A DNA stretch of 64,000 nucleotides, from contig JAHEKE010000015.1 of assembly GCA_024638505.1 (NCBI GenBank), positions 16,550-80,549 on the forward strand, written 5' to 3'. Within the stretch, counting starts at the first letter, position 1. Each line of letters opens with the position of its first letter. The DNA is from Gammaproteobacteria bacterium. Lineage in GTDB: Bacteria > Pseudomonadota > Gammaproteobacteria > Arenicellales > JAANXG01. Below are positions 1 to 7,865 of the stretch, piece after piece. The notes under the pieces were generated by a model. The model was not told the origin of the DNA. It saw only the letters and a program-made list of their open reading frames with translations, and did not search any database. The translations under genes were made by a program, and so were the position numbers.

Positions 1-458
1 TGATTATCAACATTATCCCTGGTATAGCACGGGAGTGAGCAGGCTAACCTGACTCCACGCTCAGCATACCATTCCGGCAGTTCGGTATAACCCGGCTGCA
101 GCAAAACCGTCAGATTGCAACGCACCGTAACGCTGGCGCCGAGACGGAGCACCTGATCTATTAGCATGCGAAAGCACGGGTTCATCTCCGGGGCTCCACC
201 GGTGACGTCGACGCTACGGACGCCATATTTTTCTATCCAGTCGATTATCCTTTGCGCCGTGTGCCAGGACATGATTTCCGTCCTTTTCGGTCCAGCATCA
301 ACGTGACAGTGGTTGCAGGCCTGATTACAAAGCTTGCCTAGATTGATCTGCAGTTCTTTGAGGGCAGCGCGCCGGAGGGGCTGCTGTCCATTCTTTTTAA
401 GGACCTGATTGAACGTTGGTCCAATTAACTCTGTATCGAGGGCCTGCACAGATGTCAT
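1..458 (-). CDS. arsS: Radical SAM protein, ArsS type (3' end off window)
   Basis: About 152 codons are visible, read from an ATG at 458; the C-terminal part lies beyond the window edge. The sequence shows the radical SAM cluster motif CNQACNHC (Cys44, Cys48, Cys51), preceded by LQINLGKL and followed by HVDAGPKRTE. This is the hallmark of the radical SAM/Cys-rich family (TIGR04167) now called ArsS. A VTGGAPEMNP segment matches the SAM-binding glycine motif. ArsS proteins act in arsenosugar synthesis with an ArsM methyltransferase and normally end in a Cys-rich DUF3641 domain, which cannot be seen here. The gene lies 72 bp after the DoxX gene on the same strand, so it looks like the last gene of the bufferin-type operon. 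No arsenic gene is seen nearby. Family assignment is firm; the substrate is unknown. Confidence 0.85.
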   Translation of the reverse strand, partial: MTSVQALDTELIGPTFNQVLKKNGQQPLRRAALKELQINLGKLCNQACNHCHVDAGPKRTEIMSWHTAQRIIDWIEKYGVRSVDVTGGAPEMNPCFRMLIDQVLRLGASVTVRCNLTVLLQPGYTELPEWYAERGVRLACSLPCYTRDNVDN

Positions 459-530
459 AAAAGCTGTCCTGAGTTTTGCAAGGTGAGCGTAAAGTAGCGC
501 GAGGCGTGGCCCGTGCGTTTCGTTACCGCG

Positions 531-992
531 CTATTGTAACGCATCTGTCATGTACTTTTTGCGAATGAAATAATCAATCGAAATTTTTCCTGGACCGTAA
601 CATACCGGCAACAACAGCATGAGCCCCCACAATTGATGCTGTGCTACTCCTACTTCATTCAAACTGGGGTAGGAGATCACAGCGATTATGTTAAAAACAA
701 AGAGCGAAATTGCGGCGAAACGTCCGCCGATACCAATAGCGAGTAAAACTGGAAAGAAAAGTTCGGCTCCGGTGCCTAAGTACGCAGCAACTTTAGGGCT
801 GAGAAGCGGCACTTGATATTCATACTCAAACAGAAAAAGGGTGGAGTCCCAGCTCTGGAACTTATTCACTCCGGATTGCCAGAATACGTTCGCAAGATAG
901 AGGCGAATTCCCAAGTGGACTGCTGGCCCAATGAACTCCAATCCACTGATAATAGGTCTGGCAAAACTTGCTATCGTATTTGTAATCGCCAT
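531..992 (-). CDS. DoxX family membrane protein
   Basis: A 153-residue protein with about four hydrophobic segments. The GIRLYLANVFWQSGVNKFQSW region and the later GTGAELFFPVLLAIG segment are typical of DoxX/SURF4-type proteins. It sits 42 bp after the DUF2063 gene and before the radical SAM gene, all on one strand. DoxX genes frequently accompany DUF692-DUF2063-DUF2282 cassettes, where a redox role at the membrane is suspected but not established. The fold assignment is good; the role in this operon is inferred from context only. Confidence 0.88.
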   Translation of the reverse strand: MAITNTIASFARPIISGLEFIGPAVHLGIRLYLANVFWQSGVNKFQSWDSTLFLFEYEYQVPLLSPKVAAYLGTGAELFFPVLLAIGIGGRFAAISLFVFNIIAVISYPSLNEVGVAQHQLWGLMLLLPVCYGPGKISIDYFIRKKYMTDALQ

Positions 993-1034
993 AGTAGAAC
1001 CTCAAAACAAACGAAAATCCCAATCGTGACGGCG

Positions 1035-1817
1035 TTAGCCTAAGTCGAAATCGACCAGCGTCATATTTGTTACGTACTGCTGCAGAAATTCATTAAGTTC
1101 GAATTTTCCATCTACAGCCAGTGCGGCGTTCAAGCAATCATTCAGCCGGCGTCGCTGGCTGATTTCTGACAGCATTTGGTAGTCAGCGGCGCCGAGCGGA
1201 TGCAGTGCTATTTCTTTCCGGGAGTCGCGCAGTATCAACACCTTGATGCCGCCCGATCTTAAATCAACATTTTGCTCACCTGCGTATGTGTCCTGATTAA
1301 CGCGCCAGATTTCCAGGATCGGATAGGCGGACTGCATTAGGCGGCAGGATGGACTGAGTTCAAAGCGCAGGGAATCATATTGCTCGGGATCAACCATTGA
1401 TAATGCATGAAAATTCAAAGGTGCTGAATCTTGCTCGTGGTATACCTCGTGGTAGTGCCACTCCAGCAGCGCTACGTCTGGCAGATACTCAAGTTCCTGC
1501 GCGGCCTCAAAGGACTTGAGGAAAGAAGGAAAGCGGTGTCCGTAGTTATGCAGATTACCCTCAGTCGAAGGGAAATTTATTATGTAGTCATTTGCCGCAT
1601 ACAGGAAGAACCCGTGTCCGACCAATCTTTCAACAACCGGATAAACTGCACGCAGCGCATCAGTAAAAGAAGTAATAATATTGTTGCGATATATTTGCAT
1701 GCGCTGGCCGGTATTAAAATCACCGGCGTATATACTTGTTTGCACGGAAGATGCGTTCTCATCGAACAGATTTTCGCTGAACGTTGTTTGTAGTTCACGC
1801 AACCCGGGCACTTTCAA
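1035..1817 (-). CDS. bufC: DUF2063 protein, BufC/MbnC-like RiPP maturation partner
   Basis: A 260-residue protein of the DUF2063 (putative DNA-binding domain) family. The N-terminal stretch contains the family pattern RMQIYRNNIITSFTDAL followed by YPVVERLVG, and there is a LPDVALLEWHYHEVY segment in the middle. In methanobactin and bufferin systems this family forms a complex with the DUF692 enzyme and helps position the precursor peptide. Its start overlaps the end of the DUF692 gene by 23 bp, which suggests translational coupling and a fixed stoichiometry. No catalytic residues of its own are expected. The call rests on family pattern plus the operon context. Confidence 0.88.
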   Translation of the reverse strand: MKVPGLRELQTTFSENLFDENASSVQTSIYAGDFNTGQRMQIYRNNIITSFTDALRAVYPVVERLVGHGFFLYAANDYIINFPSTEGNLHNYGHRFPSFLKSFEAAQELEYLPDVALLEWHYHEVYHEQDSAPLNFHALSMVDPEQYDSLRFELSPSCRLMQSAYPILEIWRVNQDTYAGEQNVDLRSGGIKVLILRDSRKEIALHPLGAADYQMLSEISQRRRLNDCLNAALAVDGKFELNEFLQQYVTNMTLVDFDLG

Positions 1818-2685
1818 TCTCCAGCATAATGTTCTGAGCTATATCGGCTTCTTCAATCAATACCTGCAGTTCGGGCAGATTCGTATCCCATTCTATGAGT
1901 GTGGGCTTGGGTCCGTACATCTGGATGGCCTGTTGGTACAGGGCCCAGACGCTTTTGTCTACACGATTATCGTGCGTATCGATGATAATTGCTCCCTGCT
2001 GGTACTCCTTTGCCGTGTGCCCGGCTAGATGAATTTCCTTTACTCGATTACCGCTGATGCCGCGCAGAAAATCCTCACCGTTAAAATCATGATTATGCGC
2101 ATTGACGTAAATATTGTTAACGTCCAGCAAGATATCGCAATTAGCTTGGTCGGCAACTGCACTAACAAATTCCCATTCCTTTAGGTAAGAATGTTTGAAC
2201 TCCAAATAGCAGGAAACGTTCTCGACCATAATAGGGCGCTGCAGGTAATCTTGCAGCATAGAGATTCTCTCTGCCAGATGCTGCACGGCTTCTTCAGTAT
2301 ACGGCAGTGGCAGCAAGTCGTTGAGAAAGCGACCCTTGACGGATCCCCACGACAGGTGTTCAGAGACGAAATCGGGCTGGTAAAATTCTACCAGCCGTCC
2401 CAGTCTTTCAACATGTTTCACGTTTAAAGGATCCGTCGATCCGAGAGAAAGGCCGACTCCGTGAAAGCTCAAGGGATAGTCGCAGCGCACCTGCTCAAGA
2501 TAGGTATGCTGAAGTCCGCCCCGTCCGAAGTAGTTCTCGCTATGAACTTCTATAAAGCCGACGTCCGGCTTGCATTGCAGGAGATCTTGGTAGTGCGGGC
2601 TGCGCAAACCGATCCCGGCACGCGCCGAGACCGGTTGCGCAGGGAGATTATTCTCCCCGTTACGCACTTTCCGTGCTGCCGCCAA
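1795..2685 (-). CDS. bufB: DUF692 multinuclear iron enzyme, BufB/MbnB-like
   Basis: A 296-residue TIM-barrel protein of the DUF692 family. The metal-binding blocks of the family are visible in order: EVHSENYF, SFHGVGLSLG, SEHLSW, MVENVSCY, LLDVNNIYVN, EIHLAGH, IDTHDNRV and LIEWDTNLP. These supply the His, Glu and Asp ligands for two or three iron ions. Relatives use oxygen and iron to convert cysteines of a RiPP precursor into heterocycles (oxazolone-thioamide in methanobactin, thiooxazole in bufferins). The start overlaps the precursor gene by 26 bp, and the end overlaps the DUF2063 gene. The likely substrate is the adjacent DUF2282 peptide. The exact chemistry is inferred from characterised relatives. 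Confidence 0.92.
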   Translation of the reverse strand: MAAARKVRNGENNLPAQPVSARAGIGLRSPHYQDLLQCKPDVGFIEVHSENYFGRGGLQHTYLEQVRCDYPLSFHGVGLSLGSTDPLNVKHVERLGRLVEFYQPDFVSEHLSWGSVKGRFLNDLLPLPYTEEAVQHLAERISMLQDYLQRPIMVENVSCYLEFKHSYLKEWEFVSAVADQANCDILLDVNNIYVNAHNHDFNGEDFLRGISGNRVKEIHLAGHTAKEYQQGAIIIDTHDNRVDKSVWALYQQAIQMYGPKPTLIEWDTNLPELQVLIEEADIAQNIMLEIESARVA

Positions 2686-2914
2686 CCAACTTCTCGCAAG
2701 TGCCTGCGGGAACTAACACCCACGCATCTTTTTGTCCGTCAGACTTTGACGTACCCGCACAAGAGGAATTAGCGGTTTGGCAATCATTCTTGCCGGCTTT
2801 AGCAACGCCATAACATTTTTCCATCTCGGCCGCGTTCGCCTGCAGCGCGACGCTGCTGACGCCCAGGACCAAAAGACCGGAAAGTGCGCTGTTGATCAAA
2901 GTTTTGTTTTTCAT
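2660..2914 (-). CDS. bufA: DUF2282 exported peptide, bufferin-type RiPP precursor
   Basis: An 84-residue protein with a clear Sec signal peptide: a basic N-terminus, a hydrophobic core LLVLGVSSVAL, and a probable cleavage after QANA or QANAA. The mature part of about 55 residues carries exactly four cysteines (34, 45, 52, 73), in the contexts EKCYG, NDCQT, SSCAG and GTCEK, as expected for the DUF2282 family. The long signal peptide with a short Cys-containing core is the hallmark of bufferin precursors, which are modified by DUF692-DUF2063 enzymes, exported and bind copper. The ATG at 2914 has an AGGAG sequence seven bases upstream. It is the first gene of the operon. Copper as the ligand is an inference from relatives. 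Confidence 0.9.
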   Translation of the reverse strand: MKNKTLINSALSGLLVLGVSSVALQANAAEMEKCYGVAKAGKNDCQTANSSCAGTSKSDGQKDAWVLVPAGTCEKLVGGSTESA

Positions 2915-3023
2915 CTTTAACTCCTAATTGTTGGTTGTGCAAAAGGCTGTATAAATCGTTACCTAACCTCAGCGCCGGCACTTAACCATGCCTGCCACCG
3001 CGGAGGCCGTAGTGTCCCCATAT

Positions 3024-3038
3024 AACCTAACTGAGGTT
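3024..3038. promoter_or_regulatory. Short inverted repeat upstream of the bufA-like gene
   Basis: The plus strand shows AACCT-N5-AGGTT about 110 bp upstream of the precursor start codon. The core ACCTAAC recurs at 2961-2967, roughly 50 bp upstream of the same start codon. The pair could be an operator for the operon or part of a sigma-factor site. The repeats are short, and I see no convincing -35/-10 pair to anchor them, so this is a tentative call. Confidence 0.22.
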
Positions 3039-3144
3039 TTACAGTCACACGGCTATGTAGACCAGAGCAGATCAGATTTGATTACAAAATAGTCGATGCT
3101 TAGCGAGCAGAAGAATTGAAACAATTCAGCACGCGCGCGACAGG

Positions 3145-4272
3145 CTAAGATTGCCCGTAGCGGAAGCCGGTCAGGACGGTGCTGTACTGGTGCAGATGGC
3201 AGTATTCACTTATTGGCGCGAGCTCGCCGTTACCGTAGAACCCAATAATAGGCATGTCGGGAAACTCGTTTCGCACGGTCACGACGTCTTTATCCGTACC
3301 GCCGAAAAACAGCGGGCCTCGACTCAAGCAGGGGAACATAAGCGCGAAATCAGGGTCTCCTCCAAGCTGACGTCGACAGCGACGGGCCGCGTCCAGCATC
3401 GTGCGTTCTGCCGTCAATCGGTCCCGCATCGCCCAGAATAGGCGTTCCCCTGGCTGTAGTTCATGGGACAGCGTAATAGAACGATCGTCTGCGTTAGCCG
3501 AGATGATATGATCCAGACGAAAGCGGCCTTCCTCTATGGCAGTTTCAGGCTCGCCGAAGGTTACGCCGCACATCAGCAGGTGCAGCGGAACGTGTTTCTG
3601 TTTGCGCACAGATTCGGGCAGTGCGTTAATCAGCACGTGCAGAGCGGGATAGCTGGCAACACGATGGACGTCGAAACCTCGGGTCTCGTCTACTTGCATG
3701 GGGGCGGTGAGTACTTGAATACCTCGAGCTACCGACACCGCGCCGCTTACTCCCTCCACGGTGGCCTCGACAAATCCATTTTTTGCCAGAGCGCCCGCTG
3801 TCCAGACGGCGAACGGGCCATGACCAAATTCGTCGCTGGTGATGGCGCCGAAGCGCTTAACCGGTTCATCCAGCCAGCGTGCCGACACCGCCGGGGGCGT
3901 GCAAAGCGTCAGCCTTAGCTGATCATGGTCTGCGTGCTGACCCAAACCCAATCGCACCTGGTCTGTGAAAACCATGGCAGCAGCGCCCGAGCTGTCTATA
4001 ACCCACTCTTCTTCAGTCAGAATGCCGATGCCGGTCGCACCGGTAATCTGTGTGCAGCTGGCAACCCTGGCCGCTGCCCGCAGCGCCGGATTTGGATTAT
4101 GCGCATAGTCCGAGGTGAGGAACAACAGTACACCGTTGGCATGCTGGGCTTTAATTTTCTTAAGAGCGCTCTTCACCGCACGCTCAACGTGTCCGATTTT
4201 GTCGGGTCGGCCGTAGCTCAGTCCTGTAGCGACTTGCTGCCCGAAATGCCCGCGAGAACCTTTGTCGCCCAT
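3145..4272 (-). CDS. FIST N and C domain sensory protein
   Basis: A 375-residue protein whose two halves match the FIST_N and FIST_C domains. The N-terminal half contains VLLFLTSDYAHN and the GATGIGILTEEEW segment. The C-terminal end contains MFPCLSRGPLFFGG and IIGFYGNGELAPI, the strongest signature of FIST_C. FIST domains are thought to bind small ligands, possibly amino acids, in signal transduction. No kinase, cyclase or methyl-accepting domain is fused here, so it would act as a stand-alone soluble sensor. It lies 230 bp upstream of the bufferin-type operon on the same strand. That gap is long enough for a separate promoter, so a shared job is possible but not shown. Confidence 0.85.
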   Translation of the reverse strand: MGDKGSRGHFGQQVATGLSYGRPDKIGHVERAVKSALKKIKAQHANGVLLFLTSDYAHNPNPALRAAARVASCTQITGATGIGILTEEEWVIDSSGAAAMVFTDQVRLGLGQHADHDQLRLTLCTPPAVSARWLDEPVKRFGAITSDEFGHGPFAVWTAGALAKNGFVEATVEGVSGAVSVARGIQVLTAPMQVDETRGFDVHRVASYPALHVLINALPESVRKQKHVPLHLLMCGVTFGEPETAIEEGRFRLDHIISANADDRSITLSHELQPGERLFWAMRDRLTAERTMLDAARRCRRQLGGDPDFALMFPCLSRGPLFFGGTDKDVVTVRNEFPDMPIIGFYGNGELAPISEYCHLHQYSTVLTGFRYGQS

Positions 4273-4413
4273 AGCCCGACAGATTACCCGGCAATGCAGA
4301 TAAGGTAAACCGTTAACGTTCGGAAAGTACGATCATTTAAAGACTGGGAGCTTGATCCCGGCCGGGTTAAGTGCTTCTTTTTGATTAAACCCTTAAAACT
4401 ATGTCCGTCAGGC

Positions 4414-4899
4414 TTAACATCGTCTGCCGCTACGAAAGGCGTCTTGCCAGCTGCATTCAAAATCCCCGTCCTGACCCGGGTCCCAGCCCTGCTCGCCGGC
4501 AGAGGTACGTCTAAAGCTACCATCATCCTGCTGACTGCCGCCGGCGTCTGGTGTTGCTGTCGCAACGTAAGCTGCTTCCACCTGGGTAATGGTCAGGTTG
4601 TAGAACCCATCCGGGCTGACGTCCGGTATGTTTAAACTGTTGAATGAAGACGTATATCTGTGGTGGTCAAAATAAAACTGTTCCTGTTCGTTGGCCACAC
4701 GCTCGAGCGCGATGACTGCGTCGCTTCGACGGCTTCGCTTAACATAATCTTGATAGCTCGGTATCGCCACTGCAGCCAGGATGGCTGCGATCACCAGGAC
4801 GTACATGATTTCGATCAGCGATAGGCCCCGCTGCCGGGTGGAAGTCACACTGAAACTTCTAGGGCAGGTGCGTGCAGTCTCTATGTTGCAGCGATTCAT
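4414..4899 (-). CDS. pilE: Minor pilin PilE-like (second cluster)
   Basis: A 161-residue type IV prepilin. The cleavage motif RQRG/LSLIE places a Gly at the cut and Glu at mature position 5, followed by a hydrophobic helix MYVLVIAAILAAVAIP and SYQDYVKRSRRSDA. The leader of about 25 residues is longer than usual, and no internal ATG before the motif offers a shorter one. The C-terminal half is low in aromatic residues and has a WDPGQDGDFECSW segment near the end. The gene overlaps the upstream pilY1-like gene by 4 bp (ATGA), so the two are translationally coupled. It is probably a minor pilin rather than the major subunit, because it closes a fimbrial accessory cluster. Confidence 0.85.
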   Translation of the reverse strand: MNRCNIETARTCPRSFSVTSTRQRGLSLIEIMYVLVIAAILAAVAIPSYQDYVKRSRRSDAVIALERVANEQEQFYFDHHRYTSSFNSLNIPDVSPDGFYNLTITQVEAAYVATATPDAGGSQQDDGSFRRTSAGEQGWDPGQDGDFECSWQDAFRSGRRC

Positions 4900-7865
4900 T
4901 GCCTCACCTCACGCCAGGAAACCCTGCCGTCGGCTGGAGTGGACTGAGGCACAGGGTTACCTGTGGTGAGCAAGGTACCGCGGGAAAGCTCGGTTACCGC
5001 GCCGCCCGGTTGAGTTACGCCGGAATCACCCGCAGTACGGTTTTGTGTACGTTCAGACTCAGAATAGGCGCGAGTGCGGAATTCCGCGTTGGTTCTATCG
5101 CAGGGAGATTGGTCGGAAGATCGCTCAGGTCGCTCGATTCCAGCCTCATCCTGGCTGACGTGTTGATACACCACAGCTTCCCAAAACAGGCTGTTATCGG
5201 CCACACGTCTTGCCTGTATTGTGCTGGCGCCGTTCCTATAGTGGCCACTGAGCCCGGACTGCATATCGCTCAGGGCTGGCTCAGTCTGACTGGCCTGGAT
5301 ACAGCCCGGCAGGGTTGCCCGGAGGCCGTGCACGCTCGGAATCCTGACCCGCAGCTCGGTCACCGCATCCGCCCGGCAGGTACGATCTGACTGCGGCAGC
5401 GTGTTAAAGCTGGGTGCATCGAGAACGTATTGCCGACCGTCCGTTGCGCATTGAAAGTAGATGATCAGCGCCGGGGCAATGGCGCCGTCCGGCCCATTTA
5501 CCCGTCGCCGGTCGGCGAGCGCTGGAGTATCGGCCGAAAACGGATTGATCACCTCGATGTAGATGTCGCCGTTTATTCCGTTTGCCGAGGCGCGCAGCGC
5601 GTTGTTGCGGCTCAGTATCCCACTGGCGCTTTCGACATGCGGCGGGCTGCTGACGCGACCACCTTGGGTTAGCAGGTTCACGCCATCAATGTTGTATCGG
5701 TCATCGTAACGCTCGGTATGCTCATACACTTTCCCCTCCGTGACAAAAGTATCGAGGTCGAAGCTGCCGCCGGGTAAGCCGGCCCCGATTTCGGTCAACA
5801 CTCCCGCTGTGGTCTCGGTTTCGCGCGTGACCATCACTACCTCTCTACCGTCGGACTTACTGATGAGCACGGGGTCTGAGACCACACCTCCGCCAAGAGC
5901 GCGACCAATCGCCACCAGGCTTTGGCCGCCGTCCATACTTCCCTTGATTTGATCATGCTCGTCGAGCATTCCGTCTGCATTAAGATCAAGAACGGTCGCG
6001 TCAGCTGGCCCGCCGGTATTAGAATCCACAATGTTTAGCCAATTGCGGTTCAAGCCATTAGCTTTTGGGTTTACGCTGGTAAAAATAATGCGTTGATTGG
6101 ACAACGCAGCATCGTTGAGGATCCGCTCCCCGGGGGGCAGAGCAAGTTTCCAGCCCACTTTTGATTCTGCCTGAATGCTGGCGGCGACTGTTCGCACGGC
6201 TTGGTCACGATTATGCGCATCGTCCGATCGATACAGCTGGTTCTCGACTGAGTGGACCAGCAGCGCAGGGTTAGAGCCCAGAGGGCCGTCTTTATCCTCA
6301 ACGCCAAACATACCATTGACGTCGTCGGCAGACTGGGTATTCATACCGGTTGCGAAATACACCAGTAAGCCGCCATCCGGGTTTAATGACACCAGGGGAG
6401 GGGTGGTAATGGGCAGAGGTTTTGCGGTGTTTGGATCAGAAACGGAGATTAAGGGATCGCCGTCAAAAGAAACGTAGGCATTTCCACTTGCGCCCGCATC
6501 TGAGAAGTCAAAGCGCCACAGATTACCCTCCAGATCACCAGCGTATACCAGATCGACGTCACCATCGAAATCTCGATCCCAAGCGGTGGGCGAAGACAGT
6601 CCGTTGGCAGTGCTGGTCGACGGCACTTCCAGCTGTTGAATCAATTCGCCGGTCGCGATATCGAGTACAAAGAGGTGGGCTTTCCCGGCACCCCGCCCGT
6701 TGCCAACTATTGTTACCCAGGTTCCGTCATTCAAACGTGCAACGATGGGGCGAGCAGTGGTTAGTCCCAGGTCATCGTGTGTGAACTCCCAGAGAAAGAG
6801 CGTTTCCGCCGCGGCTTCTTCAGTCTGCGCATCTGTGACCGGATCAGTTACGTTCAGAGCGAAGATTGCCTTGCCGCCAAGACCCAGGCCGCTTACCAGT
6901 ATGGAAAGCCAGCATGAATTTTCCCCAGCGTGATGCCTGCAGCGCTCCGTCCCGTAAGCGCCGAACGCATCGGCAATGGTCGGCGTGCCATCAACTAAGG
7001 GTGCTCCGGCGTAATGCTTCGACGACAAAGCATCCAATTCGTCGAGTAGTTCGTGCGGGATGTAGGCAAATACTTCTGCACCATCTTCGGCATTGAATGC
7101 GTGCAGCATGGCCCCGCCCAGATAAACCATTGCCGCGCGTGCGGCGAAGGTGGCGCTGAACTCGCCATAACCCGGGTTGGTGGGAAAATCGTATAGCTGA
7201 TAAGGCGGCCCTGCATACTGCGGGGACGAGTGAACAACGTGGCCCAGGACATGGTCGCGCGGGCGCAAGCCGCCGGCGCCCTCAAATTCATCGTTACCGC
7301 GCACCCAGCTGACAATAGGGTCCTCAAATTGCTCATCCAGTTTTTCTGCTTCGGTAGCGCGGGGGTCCACCAGAGACTTAAGATCCTCGTTGGTGCCATC
7401 GGCATAGGTCAGGCCGTTGCGAACATGGTCCCAACTGAAGCGCCGCCCCACCAGGCCTATGCCGTCGCTGCCTGACGTGATGATAATCCGGCTGTTGGCG
7501 CTGCCGCCAGCAGATCGCCGCGACCGCTCATCGATGTCACGCTGACCGCGCCAGTCCCCGTTGAACACCGTTATAGCGCCCTCACTATTTAACCGGTCCC
7601 GCTGTACAGACCCATCCGCCGCTAAGCTTCTGGCGAGAAGATCGGCAGAAAAGGTTTTCGTGTTCAACCGTACTTCAAACATTCGTCCGCCCCGTATAGA
7701 CAAGTTGGAGCGTGACACGGCGGGGGCGCCAACGGTGTGGCGCTCATGGCCGTAAGCTGCCGGATCCAAGCCGACGGTCATTGACCAAAGCAGGGGGGCG
7801 CAGGTTGTCGTCCATTTGAACCACTCGTTGATATCCATATCTGATTCCGTATTGGTTAGGGTCAA
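4896..7865 (-). CDS. pilY1: Shortened PilY1-like protein (second cluster)
   Basis: A 989-residue protein that aligns with the C-terminal beta-propeller half of PilY1. It has HVVHSSPQYAG, a MLHAFNAEDGAEVFAYIP block, LVSGLGLGGKAIFALNVTDP, and a calcium-type loop DRDFDGDVD before LVYAGDLEGNLWRFD. A second acidic loop, DLNADGMLDEHD, follows later. In Pseudomonas, PilY1 sits at the pilus tip and uses calcium to control retraction and surface sensing. Compared with the neighbouring 1426-residue PilY1, the N-terminal adhesin/vWA portion is largely missing. The frame opens with TTG at 7865, overlapping the pilX stop by 4 bp; an ATG 27 bp further on is an alternative. No standard signal peptide follows either start, which is odd for a tip protein. 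Confidence 0.85.
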   Translation of the reverse strand: MTLTNTESDMDINEWFKWTTTCAPLLWSMTVGLDPAAYGHERHTVGAPAVSRSNLSIRGGRMFEVRLNTKTFSADLLARSLAADGSVQRDRLNSEGAITVFNGDWRGQRDIDERSRRSAGGSANSRIIITSGSDGIGLVGRRFSWDHVRNGLTYADGTNEDLKSLVDPRATEAEKLDEQFEDPIVSWVRGNDEFEGAGGLRPRDHVLGHVVHSSPQYAGPPYQLYDFPTNPGYGEFSATFAARAAMVYLGGAMLHAFNAEDGAEVFAYIPHELLDELDALSSKHYAGAPLVDGTPTIADAFGAYGTERCRHHAGENSCWLSILVSGLGLGGKAIFALNVTDPVTDAQTEEAAAETLFLWEFTHDDLGLTTARPIVARLNDGTWVTIVGNGRGAGKAHLFVLDIATGELIQQLEVPSTSTANGLSSPTAWDRDFDGDVDLVYAGDLEGNLWRFDFSDAGASGNAYVSFDGDPLISVSDPNTAKPLPITTPPLVSLNPDGGLLVYFATGMNTQSADDVNGMFGVEDKDGPLGSNPALLVHSVENQLYRSDDAHNRDQAVRTVAASIQAESKVGWKLALPPGERILNDAALSNQRIIFTSVNPKANGLNRNWLNIVDSNTGGPADATVLDLNADGMLDEHDQIKGSMDGGQSLVAIGRALGGGVVSDPVLISKSDGREVVMVTRETETTAGVLTEIGAGLPGGSFDLDTFVTEGKVYEHTERYDDRYNIDGVNLLTQGGRVSSPPHVESASGILSRNNALRASANGINGDIYIEVINPFSADTPALADRRRVNGPDGAIAPALIIYFQCATDGRQYVLDAPSFNTLPQSDRTCRADAVTELRVRIPSVHGLRATLPGCIQASQTEPALSDMQSGLSGHYRNGASTIQARRVADNSLFWEAVVYQHVSQDEAGIERPERSSDQSPCDRTNAEFRTRAYSESERTQNRTAGDSGVTQPGGAVTELSRGTLLTTGNPVPQSTPADGRVSWREVRQ

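Noticed and set aside
4348..4378. GC-rich hairpin followed by T run downstream of pilE
   Set aside because: The T run follows on the plus strand, where no gene ends; on the minus strand there is no T tract, so it is not a convincing terminator for pilE.
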